NCBI RefSeq assembly: GCF_009870125.1
Contig: NC_046679.1
Coordinates: forward strand, 12,586,001 to 12,650,000
Length of the DNA stretch: 64,000 nt
Reading direction: 5' to 3'
Source: Drosophila pseudoobscura
Lineage: Eukaryota; Arthropoda; Insecta; Diptera; Drosophilidae
The first letter of the stretch is position 1; each line of letters begins with the position of its first letter. Below the pieces are notes generated by a model that saw only the letters and a program-made list of their open reading frames with translations, did not search any database and was not told the DNA's origin. Shown piece after piece: positions 43,919-61,430 of the stretch. The position numbers were made by a program, and so were the translations under genes.

Positions 43919-46625
43919 GTAAGTGCGGAAAGGTACCATACCATCCTTGTGCCCCTGTACGATACCTTCTGTTCGACTAGACAGGCGGACAACCGTGGCA
44001 GGGAGACGTTCAGCAATTGTGAGATGTTCCAAATGAACTTCACCGAGATCCAGGACTGGTCCACCTGGAACACGAGCCTGCGAACCAATCAAACACAAGG
44101 TGCGTAAGAGAGGAGCGTGTTCCAGCTTACACTCTATCTTCGGAGGCATTAGAAACGGCTTAGATGTTGACAAAGAGGCGAGGATTACAGCTCAATTCAA
44201 TCCGAGCTGCGAAAACTTGCCGTACTTCGATTCAGCGTTTTTCCCTAAGAAAGTGTACGCTGGAATACGAGCAGAACTTTGGCCAGATTAGTGGTGAAAT
44301 TACTTGGCATTTCGTTGTTCTGTTCTCCCTGCTGTCTTATAAATTTTTGCAACTTTGCACTCGAATGCATTTTACGACCGTTTCCATTACCATTTCCATT
44401 CCCGTTTGCCATTCCCGTTTGCCATTTGCCATGCCCATTGCGCAGCTTGCCAGAACGGCTGGAGCTATGACAAGACCTGGTACGAGAGCACGATTCCCAC
44501 GGACCACAATTGGGTGTGTGCCAAGGATTTGTTCGTGACAAATGTGTTCGTTGTGGGTCGTGTGACGGAGGTGGCTGGCTCATTTATATTGGGACAAATG
44601 GGAGACTCGTAAGTACAGGAGCAACTACGAAACTTCTCCACTCCACTCCACCAAAAAACTAAGTTATGAGAAGGCAAGTAATTGAATTCCTCCAATGTCT
44701 CTGTCCTGTGTCCGCGTCCAGCTATGGTCGCAGGTTGGTCTACTACATTAGCGTTGTGTTCTGCTCCCTGGGACGCATCGGGTCCATCATGTGCACCAGC
44801 TCGTATACGTGGTTCCTCATCATGTCCGGCATCGTGGGCCTCACCGTCAACAGTCTCTTCCAGTCGCCCCAAATCATTGGCATGGAAATCTCACGGGAGT
44901 AAGTTTGACAGTTGAACAAAGTTTCTCTTTCGCTCCCCTGGCTGGCTGGCTGGCTGAACTAACTAACTTTTTGTCTATACCGTCCCCGCTCCACTCGACT
45001 CCAGGGAGGATCGCAGTCGCATTGCCTTCTTCCAGAGCTGCGGCTGGTCCATTGGCACCACGTTCATGCCGCTGCTTTATTGGTGGCTGGGGCACTGGGA
45101 CTCCTTTATGTGGCTCACATCGTTGCCCACGGCTACGGTTTTAATTTTCTCCAAGTAAGTCAGACAAAAGCATTCCCATTCCCATCTGTTAGCCGGCCAA
45201 TCCTCCATTCCCAATCCCCAATCCCCAATTGAATCATCATCAATTCTTTGGCCGTAGATACGTCATCGAATCGCCGCGCTGGTTGATTAGCAAACGGCGC
45301 TTCCGCGACGCCATTGTGCAGCTGAGGAAGATAGCCAAAATTAATGGCCGCCATTTCGATGTGACCGAGAAAGAGCTGGCGGAAATCTACAGCCAGGACA
45401 AGCAGGATGTAACCTACGGCATTGCCTCGCTCTTTGCCGGCTGGCGCCTGGCCCGCAACACCACAATCATGGGCTTTAGCTGGTGAGCTGGTAACACGCA
45501 TTCAGAGTCGGACGAGGACGAGGACAAGAACCCGCCTTGCCTTGCTGTCCCGACCCCGTCCGACGAAAAGCAATTTGCATGTCTAACTGCTGACCACTCT
45601 CTGGCTCTCTGGCTCTCTGGCTTTCAGGTGCGTGGTGGCTGTCTCCTATTTCACGCTGGTCCTCTTCAGCTCCCGCATGGCCGGCAATCCCTTTTTGAAC
45701 TTTTTGTATCAGAGCATTGTCGAAATTCCCGCCTACATTGTGGGTCGTTATCTGGGTGAGTGTGCAGCCAGCCAAGACCTGACGCTGACGCTGATTGAGA
45801 AACGGGGCAATGGCCGCCCCATCATCTCGCTCTCTTTGTTCTCCACTGTACGGTGCCTTTTGCCTTCTGCCTTTTGCCATCACAGGTGATACGTATGGAC
45901 GACGCTTCACCAACTCGGTGTCCTTTCTCGTCTCGTTCGTCACCTGCGTGCCCATCATTGTGTATGCGACGGACGAGCGGTACGAGTACTTGATGATCTA
46001 CCTGGCGACGTTCGTCAAGTTCCTGAACGCGCTCACCTTCTTCACCGTCAACCTGCAGTGCCTGGAGATCTATCCCACGTGCATGCGGCAGACGGGAGTG
46101 GCGCTGGGCACCATCCTGGCCAATGCCATCGGTGTGCTGGCCCCGTATCTGGTCTATCTGGGCACCACGGTGAACATCCGTGCGCCCTACTACATTCTGG
46201 GCACCCTTTTCCTGCTGGGTGGGATTGGAGCCCTGTTCCTGCCCGAGACGCTGCACAAGAAGCTGCCAGACACCATGGAGGAGGCTGGAAACTTTGGCAG
46301 GCACGATGTAAGCAAACAGAGTCTCCTTTTCATAATTACTTCCTTCGATACCTTGAGTCGAAGTCCTTGGAGACGGAGTTCGTTCACCTCTCACCAGATA
46401 CGTACAGTCCCAAAAGGCTCTTTTTCCATCTGGATTCCCGTGGCTCATCTAATTTATAATCTAAATTATGCAAAGCAGCCGTAGCCTAATTTCATTTTTC
46501 ACAAATTTAATTTACAGAAATTCTTCAGTCTGCCGAAGCCGCCGCTGGCGCCAGAGCCCAACCAGTCGCTGTCCGCCCATCCGGAGCTAACCAAGCTCAC
46601 CCAGACTCAGGAGGTTTCGCCTTGA
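43623..46625 (+). CDS. SLC22-family organic ion transporter
   Basis: Major-facilitator transporter of the organic cation/anion (SLC22) group in the plasma membrane. Exons 43623-43918, 43981-44099, 44446-44608, 44722-44898, 45005-45154, 45258-45482, 45628-45755, 45886-46307 and 46518-46625 total 1788 nt (595 aa), usual for the family. The first ATG in the exon is used (MNERLEKANS). Visible in order: TM1 near 50-70; a large extracellular loop with several N-X-S/T sites (NFT, NTS, NQT) and conserved cysteines ending in ACQNGWSYD..NWVC; the MFS motif GQMGDSYGRR near 186-195; the SLC22 motif ESPRWLIS at about 306; GDTYGRR at about 420; and LPETLHKKLPDTMEEAGNF from about 538. All introns are short. 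Substrate unknown. A TATA box, GATA motifs and a poly(A) signal complete the unit. Confidence 0.95.
43981..44608 (+). CDS. Transporter exons 2-3 (outer loop, TM2)
   Basis: Exon 2 (43981-44099) has the donor GTGCGT. Exon 3 (44446-44608) follows the acceptor CCCATTGCGCAG. They encode the glycosylated loop (NCEMFQMNFTEIQDW, NTSLRTNQTQ), the cysteine-containing CQNGWSYDKTWYEST and DHNWVC motifs, and the helix leading to GQMGDS. Confidence 0.9.
44722..45154 (+). CDS. Transporter exons 4-5 (TM3-TM6)
   Basis: Exon 4 (44722-44898) starts by completing the serine of GQMGDSYGRR and carries two to three helices (VYYISVVFCSLGRIGSIM, WFLIMSGIVGLTVNSLF). Exon 5 (45005-45154) has two more helices with a Trp-rich connection (MPLLYWWLGHWDSFMWL). 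Confidence 0.9.
45258..45755 (+). CDS. Transporter exons 6-7 (central loop, TM7-TM8)
   Basis: Exon 6 (45258-45482) opens KYVIESPRWLISKRRFRDAI, the SLC22 intracellular-loop signature. Exon 7 (45628-45755) encodes VVAVSYFTLVLFSSRMAG and IVEIPAYIVGRYLG. Exon 7 begins GTGCGTGG directly after CTTTCAG, so the acceptor abuts a donor-like sequence. Confidence 0.9.
45886..46625 (+). CDS. Transporter exons 8-9 (TM9-TM12, tail)
   Basis: Exon 8 (45886-46307) contains GDTYGRR, four helices and the YPTCMRQTGVALG and LPETLHKKLP motifs. Exon 9 (46518-46625) is a short hydrophilic tail rich in Pro and Thr, ending EVSP and TGA. Confidence 0.9.
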
Positions 46626-46768
46626 AGGCAGACACTGACAGGGCCACGAATCGATTCCCGTCACCGTCACCGTTACTGATACTATTACTGATACTGTTAC
46701 TGTTACCAATCTCTCGTTCACGTTGTTCCCTTTGTGATGTTACATTAAGTATGGCCCAAAGTATTGCG

Positions 46769-46774
46769 AATAAA
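46769..46774 (+). terminator. Polyadenylation signal of the transporter gene
   Basis: AATAAA lies 144 nt after the stop codon, giving a short 3' UTR. It is the first such hexamer downstream. Confidence 0.7.
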
Positions 46775-49700
46775 GTATTGTTATGTAGGCAGCCAAGCCG
46801 TAATAAGACCCACATAAATCACAAATCACCCACCACCACATACACCCACCGACGGTAGCCCAAAGAAATCTCTGCAATGAGTTTATCAGCGCATCTGTCA
46901 GAAATTTACAAATTACCTGACGCGCCCTTGGCAGCCATTTCCAGGGCTGTGCGAGAAGAGAGAAGCTAATGCTGTGGCTAATTTAATAAATGACGCGCCA
47001 CCAGCCAGCAACCGCCAGCCACCATCCACCAGCCACCATCCAATGCGGCAACGCACACACACGGCGTATACGTAATGCGTGGCAGGCGCCTGATTTATGC
47101 AAGTTATGTATCAATTTTTATCACCAGTTGCAAGAATTGAGCCAAGTTCTGTCTCTGCCTGGGAGTGGGAGTTGGCAAAGTGTTAAACTGTAAGCGAGAA
47201 CTAAGACCAAGCCAACGACAGACAACAGCAACAAGAATTACAATAAATATGGGAAATTCAGAGTACGGCAGAGTCGAAGTTGTGTATACACTCATCGCAA
47301 GAGAGAAAGGCAAGAATCGGTCTTCATTGATTACTTCTTCATACATTTTAAACTTCTCCGAATGCCAACTTTCTTTTCCAAAAGCTCCACTTTGCTGGTG
47401 TGGCCCGCCCTTACCCTATCCCAAGGAACCAACTTCTGGCTGCAAAAACTTCTACATACACAGTACTAGATGCCACGGCATGAGGCAAGTAACAGGACGT
47501 GCAACTTTTGTGCGGAAAGGTGTTTCGTTTTTCAAGTTATTTATTATGATTTATTTGCCAATGTGGCGCGCTGATGTGGCAGCCCCGTCTTCCGTCTCTC
47601 GTCTGCCTCTGGTTCAGGTTCTGAGACGGAACCCCATCTCTGGCCAGGCTGCAGCAGCGATAAGTAAATTGTTTATCCTACTTGTGAGTTATGTGTCCAG
47701 GGCAGACCCAGGCCAGGCCAAGTCCGGAGCAGCCATTCAGTTTGATGATCGTGTTGATGTTGGTCCTGGCTTGGGGTTGTAGCTGGAGCCCTGAAGATGG
47801 AGCGGAGCTGTAATGGCCAAGGCAGCTAACATTGTTATGCTTTCATAAACAGCTGAGCGCAATTTTCTGATAAGCCAAGCCGCCTCTCCCTGTAGGTGTG
47901 GGTGAGGCGAGTGTTGGTGGCTATTTGTTTCAATTTATCATAAAAGGCAGCCAAGGTACCGGAAGTCAGCCAAGCTGCAGTTGAATGAACGATGAACGAC
48001 GAAGAGGGACCTGGCTAGGACTGCGACTAGGACTACGAGGAGAAGGCTTCAGGCGGCTTAACCTTAAGATGTAGCCCGGTCCAAGTCCTTGGCAGCTGGC
48101 ATTAGCAGGGATTCCTGGCGGGCGAGCTCTTTAAGGACCACTCCACTGCATAAATGTGGCTCACAATTATCATTGTCGCCTTCGGGGAAGGCAAATGTCC
48201 TTCACCAAAGCTCCTACGGCAGTAATGAAAACAAATTCCTGGCCATTTGCAGCAAGAGGGACAATTATAGGGTACAAACAAGGGGGGGGTGGAGAGAAGG
48301 AAGTGCAATGAAAAGTAAATCTGAGTTGCATTCCTCCGAAGGGACTCGACTGGCTTTACTTGCACATTTTCCTTTTGGGGTTTGGGGTTTTTTTTTTTCA
48401 TATTTCACGCAATCGAGAATGAACGAAACTATTTGCAATATTTCAAGCAGCTGCATCAGGCTGCCACATGAACGGAATCCAGACATGAAAAATGCAATAC
48501 TTGCGGGAGTGAGGTGCGGCGGAGCCGAAGTGCGGCAAGTAGCGGGTGCCACAACAGTGATTGCGCTTTATTTGTGATAATAAAACACACCATCGCGCCC
48601 AGACGACGACGACGACGACGACTACTGGATGCTTGCAAGAATGTGGCAAGGCGGTGTGGTAGCAAGGCAGAGGCAGAGGCAGGGGTGGCAAAGCCAAATC
48701 GAACCGCGAAATTGCAACAAACTGCGCGTGCACTGGCGGGCTGGTGGGCTGGTGGGTTGGAGGTTGCAGCGAGACAGAGCAGAAGTCAGGACCTCGTGGC
48801 AGGGTAAGAATATTTAAGCTGCAACAACGTTGCAGCAAATATTAAAGGAAAACACAACGGGCCGGGCTGTGCCGTTCGTTCTGGGGCGGAGGGGGGTGCC
48901 AAAGGATTTACTGCATATTTCATGTTCACAACGAACCAATTTTACGCTCTTCAAATCCTATTAGTCAATGGCCCTGTGGGGATGCAACGGCAACGCCATC
49001 AGGAGCACCACCAGCCACTGCCTCTATCAAGGCAGCTGTTCGCCAGCAAAGGGTTGAGATTCGGGCCCTGCCGTGCTGCGGGGTGGGTAAGGGTGCTGCT
49101 GCTGCTGCTGCTGGTGCTGGGTGATTGGTGATGCCTCAGCTCAGATACTGCGATTTACTTGTACACCCGTGCACCCCTACCCCCCAAAATATATCTCTAT
49201 GTATATCTCTATGTGGGTGTGGGCACACACATATACACTCACATATAAGTAAGACTCTCTGGGCAACTTCCCGGAGCCGAGTACGAGTCGGTTCAGGTCA
49301 GCTTAGTGTGTCTGGCATTTCCGCACGATTATGCATGTGAGTGGCGGTGTTGGTACCCCCTCTGTTGGCCCTCTGCCTCTGCTGCTGGTAGCGGGTTGCG
49401 GGTGGGGATAAGCCCAGTGGACAGCCCGAAAAGCCCGACTGGAAACGGTCCTCATCAATCTAGCTGCTTGGAGAGCATGAATTATGAAAAACGTGCAAAA
49501 TGCAAACGGAAATTAAAATTTATCAAAAAAAAAAAACCGGAGAAAGGAAAGGGAAGGGAAGACAAGAAATGAACCCCTCGAAACCACACACACACACACG
49601 CACACACACATGTAGGAAAGGAGTAAGGGGTAGAGAAGTTTACAGTCCGTTAGACAAATACGGATGCGGGTACGGGTGTGGGTGTGGGTGGGGGTGCGGA

Positions 49701-50357
49701 TGCGGGATGGGGCCTCATCAAATCAAAGAAAATAAAAGCTGAAGCTGAAACAGAAGCTGAATCTAAGGCTGCGGAAAGTCCCCAAAAACAACCACTGGAC
49801 CAAAAAAATATGAAACCATAAGAGAGCAGGGGGGTTTGGTATATGTAAGGGAAAATTAAACATATTATCCCTGTCCTGCTCTATCCTACTGGGGCTCCAG
49901 GCCCCTTCCCCCTCTTCCTCGGACAGCTGGCAGCTTTGACAGGACGTCTCCTGCACAGCTGTTGGAAAACAAACCTCAACTTTGGCCGCATACAAATTTT
50001 TGTCAGGGTCCTGCCGGCGTGTCCTTTATTAATTTAACAGGCTCTACGGCTGTGTGCTGCTACTTTGACTACAACTTGAACTGCAATGGGGGGAGGGGGG
50101 AGCGAGGCACTGGCGGGGCAGCAACGGAATTCAACAAGCCATAAAACATATGAGCCAGCCGAGTGGCATGCATTTTTCATGAGCCGTTGGCTTTTGTGCC
50201 CATCACAATCGTCACAGACCAGACCAGACCAGGCCCGAAAAGTCCCACTACCAGTGGCAGTCCCAGTCCCAGTCACAGTCCCAGTCCGATCCCCCCTCTT
50301 CATTGCGATGCCAACAATCATCATCAGCACTCATCCAGGTCCGCTCCAGAGCTGGAG
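46775..50357. repeat. Intergenic region, no gene seen
   Basis: No frame with fly-like codon bias or splice support was found. Repeats include CCACCAGCCA units at 46999-47040, GACGACGACG at 48601-48622, GCTGCTGCTGCTG at 49095-49110, (CA)n at 49586-49610 and GGGTGTGGGTGTG at 49672-49692. An open frame at 47165-47782 (+) has no domain signal. Confidence 0.5.
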
Positions 50358-50487
50358 TCAGCTGGAGGACTTCTGCTCCAGCTCCTGCTGCTGCTCCCGA
50401 TCCCACTCCAGCTGCTGCGAGTGCCGCTGCAGGATGCCGATGCTCTTGGCTACACTTGAACTTACAATGACACGTTCGAAGTTCGAA
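50358..50487 (-). CDS. Possible orphan terminal exon, coiled-coil coding
   Basis: On the minus strand a strong acceptor (pyrimidine-rich CCCCTGCTCTCACAG) precedes a frame, entered in phase 2. It reads SNFERVIVSSSVAKSIGILQ, continues RHSQQLEWDREQQQELEQ and stops at TGA (50360-50358). The codon choice and heptad-like Gln/Glu pattern look genuine. It could be an alternative last exon of the minus-strand SAM gene 4 kb upstream, but none of that gene's exons ends in phase 2, so this is unproven. It may be chance. Confidence 0.3.
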
Positions 50488-53400
50488 CTGTGAGAGCAGG
50501 GGTGGGGAGGGGCATGCGGCAGTGTGGCACAGAGGAGACCTGCATATTTGTTTGGGAATATTCGAGTAGGAGCCCGGCACTGCATTTCTTTCTGCCCCGC
50601 ACTCTCCACACAAATTGCTTTCATTTGTTTTAATGGGATACGGCAGGCGTCTACTTCGACCCTTCCTTCTCTAGCCTCGATTTGGGCCGAGTGTGGATTT
50701 GCATACGTACGAGTATATTTTAATAGAAACCAAATAATTGGTAAGTTGATCGACCTGCAGAATAAATACTGATGGCAGCTGAATGCTGGGCATCCTTCAA
50801 GCTCGAAAGTGGAGGGGATAACTTTTTTAACCCTTTTCTCGTTACAAGCAAGGAGTTCTCGAGGAGTCTGAACCACTTTAAAGAGGTCTCTCGTTCATCT
50901 CATGTCAGTCTCGAGATGTGCAGTCTCGACATATATGTTTTGGTATAGTATAATGATGGTTATATTGATTCATTGCAGTGTCCTAAATTACTCTGTGCCT
51001 TCTATCTTAATAGTTGTTCTTTATCTTTTGGACTACAATCCTAAGGATTGTAATAGTCTTCATACTGCCTGATAACTTTGTTAATTTGTGTTATATTCAC
51101 ATGCCATAGTCTCCCTGCCATCTAGAGCTCCTTTTTCTATACCTACCTTAAGTGCCTAGGGTTCCGCTTGCTTCCTCTCGAAGGTGTGGATGTAAGAGCA
51201 ATCACAATATCAGCTCCCTTCACCCAGAGAGGGATAGAGAGAGAGAGAGAGAGAGGACGCTTCAAAAGCAATCATCAATCATCTACGGCCCGGGGCTGGG
51301 GATAAAATGATTTACTGATGGAATACTTTAAAGGGGGATGACACCCTCCTCCCTCTAGCCAAACACCTCTCCCATTGAGCAACTTTGGTGTGGAAAAACT
51401 CTCTTTATTTCTGTTAGAACTTAAAAAATGCAGGATTCAATTGACTGTAAAAGTTTCCACATAACATATGCAGATTTTCTACACTTTTTGTTGCTTTGCG
51501 ATTACAATTGCAACATATTCCATACGTTTGCTAAATATTTATTTAAAGTACATATGGGCCTGGTTGGTGTATACATAGATAGCACAACTACACACATACA
51601 TCTGTAAATATATGAATATATTTGAACGATTACATGGGATGGGTTCGGATGGGTTGGGTTGGGTTGGGATCGGATGGGATGGGTGTGTTGTGTGTGTGTG
51701 GAAGTCAAATAATTTTGACACGCTTTCACGCGTGCTCTATTTTCATAAATATTATTTATTTGTTTTGCAATCAATTTGTATGTATATGTATGTATATATT
51801 CGCATATATATTTGCATTTTTTCATGACTTACTCGTGTACATTTTTCTCCATTTGCATTTGAAATGCTTTTGGCATTTTGCTTAAACACTTACGTATGTA
51901 AATTGAAATTTGTTGACCATCGTCCATAGACTTTAATTGTAAATATATGTAGCTACCAGTAAATATATGTATATTCGTGTATATCTATATATTGTATATG
52001 GTAAAAGTCATCAATATTCATGGTAAACTAATAAATATATATGGCTATTTATTGATTTTTCGCCTAATTGCTTAACTGAACACATTTCCAAGGGAAGGAA
52101 GTCTCCTACGGGGCCCTCTCTGTGGGCTACTTCTTCTCCATTATGATTTGTGGCACTCCCGAGTGCACTTGGCCATTAGTCTGTTCTGTCGTTTGGCTGA
52201 GCAGCTCCTGATTGCCGAGATTCTCTCCACTGCCCAAAACTATGTCATACGATTGATTTGTGGGGGGCTGCTTAATTTAAATTGTGATTGGGGCTTACGC
52301 ACAAGTGATTCCTTCGCCTGATTTAGTTAATATATTACCTATAGTCCGGGGACTGTATTCGTTTTTCGTTTGCGATTAAAGGGAGCGTGGAATACGAAAA
52401 TTTGACTTTGTTTTTAACCATTTTACACATAAAAGGTGCTGATGTATCTATATGTATGTATCTGCTGATGGGGCTCTCATTGTTTCGAGCCATTTATATG
52501 TATCTGTATCTGTAGCTGTATCTGTTTATGTGTATGTATATTTATATGTAGTTAAACAATTATATGTATATTAAACTGGCGCACCATTTTACACTTGACT
52601 GCACGGCACCGGCCAGAGTTTTGTTGCTTTGTTTTCACTTTGCCTATATTTAATTTCACCATTTTTCACTGTTTGCATTTGTTTGTTTGTTTGTCTATAC
52701 TATTTTCACTATTGCTGGATGGCTGGATGGCTGGGTGGATGGCTGGCTGGGTGGCTGTGGGGTGGCTGTGGGGTGGGGGCCGGGGACCGGGACGCCTCTC
52801 TGCGGAGGCTCTGTTGCACTTAATTTAATTTAAATAAAATGATCATCGAGGCCTGGCAGAGTTAATTGCACGTTAACACAAGCTAAAAACCAATTGAAAC
52901 AAATCAAAGAAAAAAACCTATTCTATCAATTAAACGAATATTTATATACGAGTACTCGGAGGACGAGTGTTGTTCAATGGAAATGCTGACAAAAAACCTT
53001 TAAGACTGCGACAAACTGTTTCCAACTTTCCACGGGAGACCGGCTCGGGCCTTAAGTGCTTGAGCTAATTGCAGTTTCGGCGACAAGCGGAACCGGAAAT
53101 GAGCATCGTTGGCACGCACTGGCGCTGGCGCTGGCGCTGGCACTGGCACTCGCTCACGTAGCCACTAAATGTTTCAATTTCGTGGCAGCCCCAGACATTT
53201 AATAACACGAGCACGGGTGGTGCCAGGGAGTTTTGGCAAATGGCAAAGACAACCGCGAGCCGATGGCTCCATCGAATGGTCGGTCAGTCGGTCGGTCGGG
53301 CGGTCGGTGAATGCCTCTTGGCCAAAAAGCAAACAAAATTAAAAACGAATTTCAAATGCCTTTGCACGGCTCAAAAATGCAAATCGCATTCTCTGTCGCA

Positions 53401-54459
53401 GCAGGACAGATCAGAAACATGCAACACTCCTCTGCACACGGATGCCTGTGTGTCTATGTGGGTCCGGGGCAAGTTCGTTGCATACTTTCGGGCGCAACAT
53501 GCAATTAAAATGCAAAAAAGGCAAATGGCAAAGGCCGCCTGCAGCTGCAGCTGCAACCCGCAGGAGCAACCCGCTCCCTGGAAGCCGGTGCGGCATGGTG
53601 CATGTGCCACGCACCCGAAAAACCAAAGACCAAAATCGATGCAATGCCAAGTTGAAACGGAAATGCCACACAGTCAGAGCCGTCCGTCTGCTCCGTCAGT
53701 GTCTGTCTGTGCAACGTCTGCGGTTAGGACAAGTTTGCCGGGCCGGGATCGGGTTCGGGCCCGGGCTCCCTATCTGTGGGAGAGTATGTATCCCCGCCTC
53801 TCCCTCCCTCCCTGCGTGCGTGCGTGTGTGTGTGTGTGTGTCCCCTCTCGGTCTGTATGGGTGTTGATTTAGCGTTAAGCTTGTTGGATTTTTGCGTTGT
53901 GTCAACATTTCCCAGTGGAGTTTGGTGCCGCATTCGCAGACTGTGTTTCTGTGTGTTTCTGTGTGTTTTCGGGGTGTTCGAAATAATTGTTGATAGACTT
54001 CGGGGCAAGAGCCTGTCCTGATTGATTCTGTATGGCGATTTTGAGTGGGAGTCTGTGGGGAGGCATCAATGGAGAGGGTGCAAACGAAACAAAGTGAGAG
54101 TTATATATAGAGGAGCTATAGAGGGTGCTATCCTAGGTGGTGACTATACACGAGAGAGAGTTCAGGTGGCGATCAGGTAAGGTTCTAGGTAATTCAATTA
54201 GTTCTAGAGGTAAGTCAAACTCCACTAAATCTATGGCTACATATATGTACGTATTGCTATATTGCTTCGTTGATCCTTAACTATCCCTAAGTCTCTAAGC
54301 CTCTTCGAGTAATACGAGTAGACTATGCTCCGATTCCTGCTTGCCTAACATGTGTATCACCTGATTGAAAGATTGAATTGATTGAAATGCCTGTGTGTTG
54401 ATTGGGGGTTCGATTGTTTAGCGTTGATCTTAAGCAGCAGCGCTGCTTAGGGCCGTGTC
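50488..54459. repeat. 3' flank or long 3' UTR of the minus-strand gene
   Basis: No coding exon is supported. GA/TATGTA/GGAT simple repeats occur (51233-51254, 51780-51800, 52440-52560; GGATGGCTGG units at 52716-52760; CGGT units at 53281-53308; (GT)n at 53824-53841). A minus-strand AATAAA reads at 52053-52048, which would give a 3' UTR of about 2.4 kb if used. Confidence 0.45.
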
Positions 54460-60197
<5,738 letters not shown>

Positions 60198-60398
60198 TCA
60201 CGTGGCCACCGTCGGCACGCCGATGTCCAGCGGTGCGAACGATACCTTGGCCAGCCGGTGGGGCTTCGAGGTGCTCGCCCCCGCAGTGGTGGCCGCCGTC
60301 CCCGCCAGGGATGGCTCCTGGGGATGGCTGCTGCTGCTGGCGGCGCTGCTGCTGCTGCTGGTGGTGGTGGGCGGGGTGCTGCTGGACGTTGCCTTCAT
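60198..60398 (-). CDS. In-frame 66-codon upstream ORF of the minus gene
   Basis: After an acceptor (CTTTTCTTTTGCAG, exon start 60403) an ATG at 60398 opens 66 codons: MKATSSSTPPTTTSSSSS, an Ala/Ser/His stretch, then SKPHRLAKVSFAPLDIGVPT. TGA follows at 60200-60198. The frame is the same as the SAM protein's and only four codons (YANT) separate the stop from its ATG. It could be a translated upstream ORF, or the N-terminus of a longer protein made by UGA readthrough. Which one is undecided. Confidence 0.45.
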   Translation of the reverse strand: MKATSSSTPPTTTSSSSSAASSSSHPQEPSLAGTAATTAGASTSKPHRLAKVSFAPLDIGVPTVAT

Positions 60399-60403
60399 AG
60401 CAG

Positions 60404-61396
60404 CTGCAAAAGAAAAGTGCAACACATAGAGTGAGAGCGAGAGAGACGGCGACAGGCTTAGTGCAAAAGTGCGTATGCGTAATGTTGTTTGGGATACTTC
60501 CGGCCAGGGCCAGGGTCAGGGTATGGCCGTTAAAGCCTTAGTACCCCAACCAGGTGGTGGTCGGAGCGGGAGCAGGAGCAGGAGCAGGGCCTGGCATATC
60601 AATTTGTGTTAATAACAGTCATTGTTCACCCACGCAGACAGATGGTCAGAGGAAGCCAGGGTTGTGCTCCTGCCTATAAGCACTTAATGATAATGCTCGG
60701 TCATGTACACGAGCCACTAAAACACTTGAATATGTTTAGCCCCGGAAGCCACTTGCATATGAATAAGCCACTTAAAATGACAGATGGACCGGACCGGACC
60801 GGACCGACCAACACACCCAAACACTCAGGGAGTACACAAACAGAGAGGCACACAGACAGACAGAGAGACAGAGAGAAATCTCCCTTAGAGAGGGAACGGG
60901 AACCGACTGCGCCCTCGGGTCACAGACAAAAGACAAAGGCAAAGTCGTCCTCCAAGAGGGCCTTGCCCCCCGTTTGCACCCCTCTACAATGCCGTTGGAG
61001 AAGGAATTTTGATTTTAACCATTTGTTTTGGAACTCGTTTAAGAAAGCATACTCCTGCACCCAATAAATACCCCTCTTGGCCTCAATTTGAATGCTATCT
61101 AGGAACACACCAGATCGGATCAAATTACTTTATAGTTCGGATCACCATTCCATCGAGGGTATGTAAAGGATTGGGAGCCCAAAACTATGCTTGTTTGTTG
61201 TTTTGTTTGGAGTGTGTCGAAAAATGAAATGCAAATGTCTGCCGCCCGAGGAAATAATGCCCAGCCAAACATTGCCCACTCCGCTCCAGGTGTTCTTCCT
61301 CTCCAGAAACGAAAGAAAAGTATACGTATGCGTAAATGTCCAAGACACCAGACAAACAATGGCCTAATGAAAATAATGTGGCTACTGTTTTCTCTG

Positions 61397-61430
<34 letters not shown>

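Noticed and set aside
43982..43985. CAG at 43984 as acceptor of transporter exon 2
   Set aside because: Using it puts TGA in frame; the TAG four bases earlier restores KQADNRGRE and the family alignment.
47165..47782. 205-residue plus-strand frame after the transporter
   Set aside because: No recognisable domain or codon bias and no conserved-looking motif; intergenic composition.
53240..53872. 210-residue plus-strand frame
   Set aside because: Crosses CGGT and GT simple repeats and lacks coding character.
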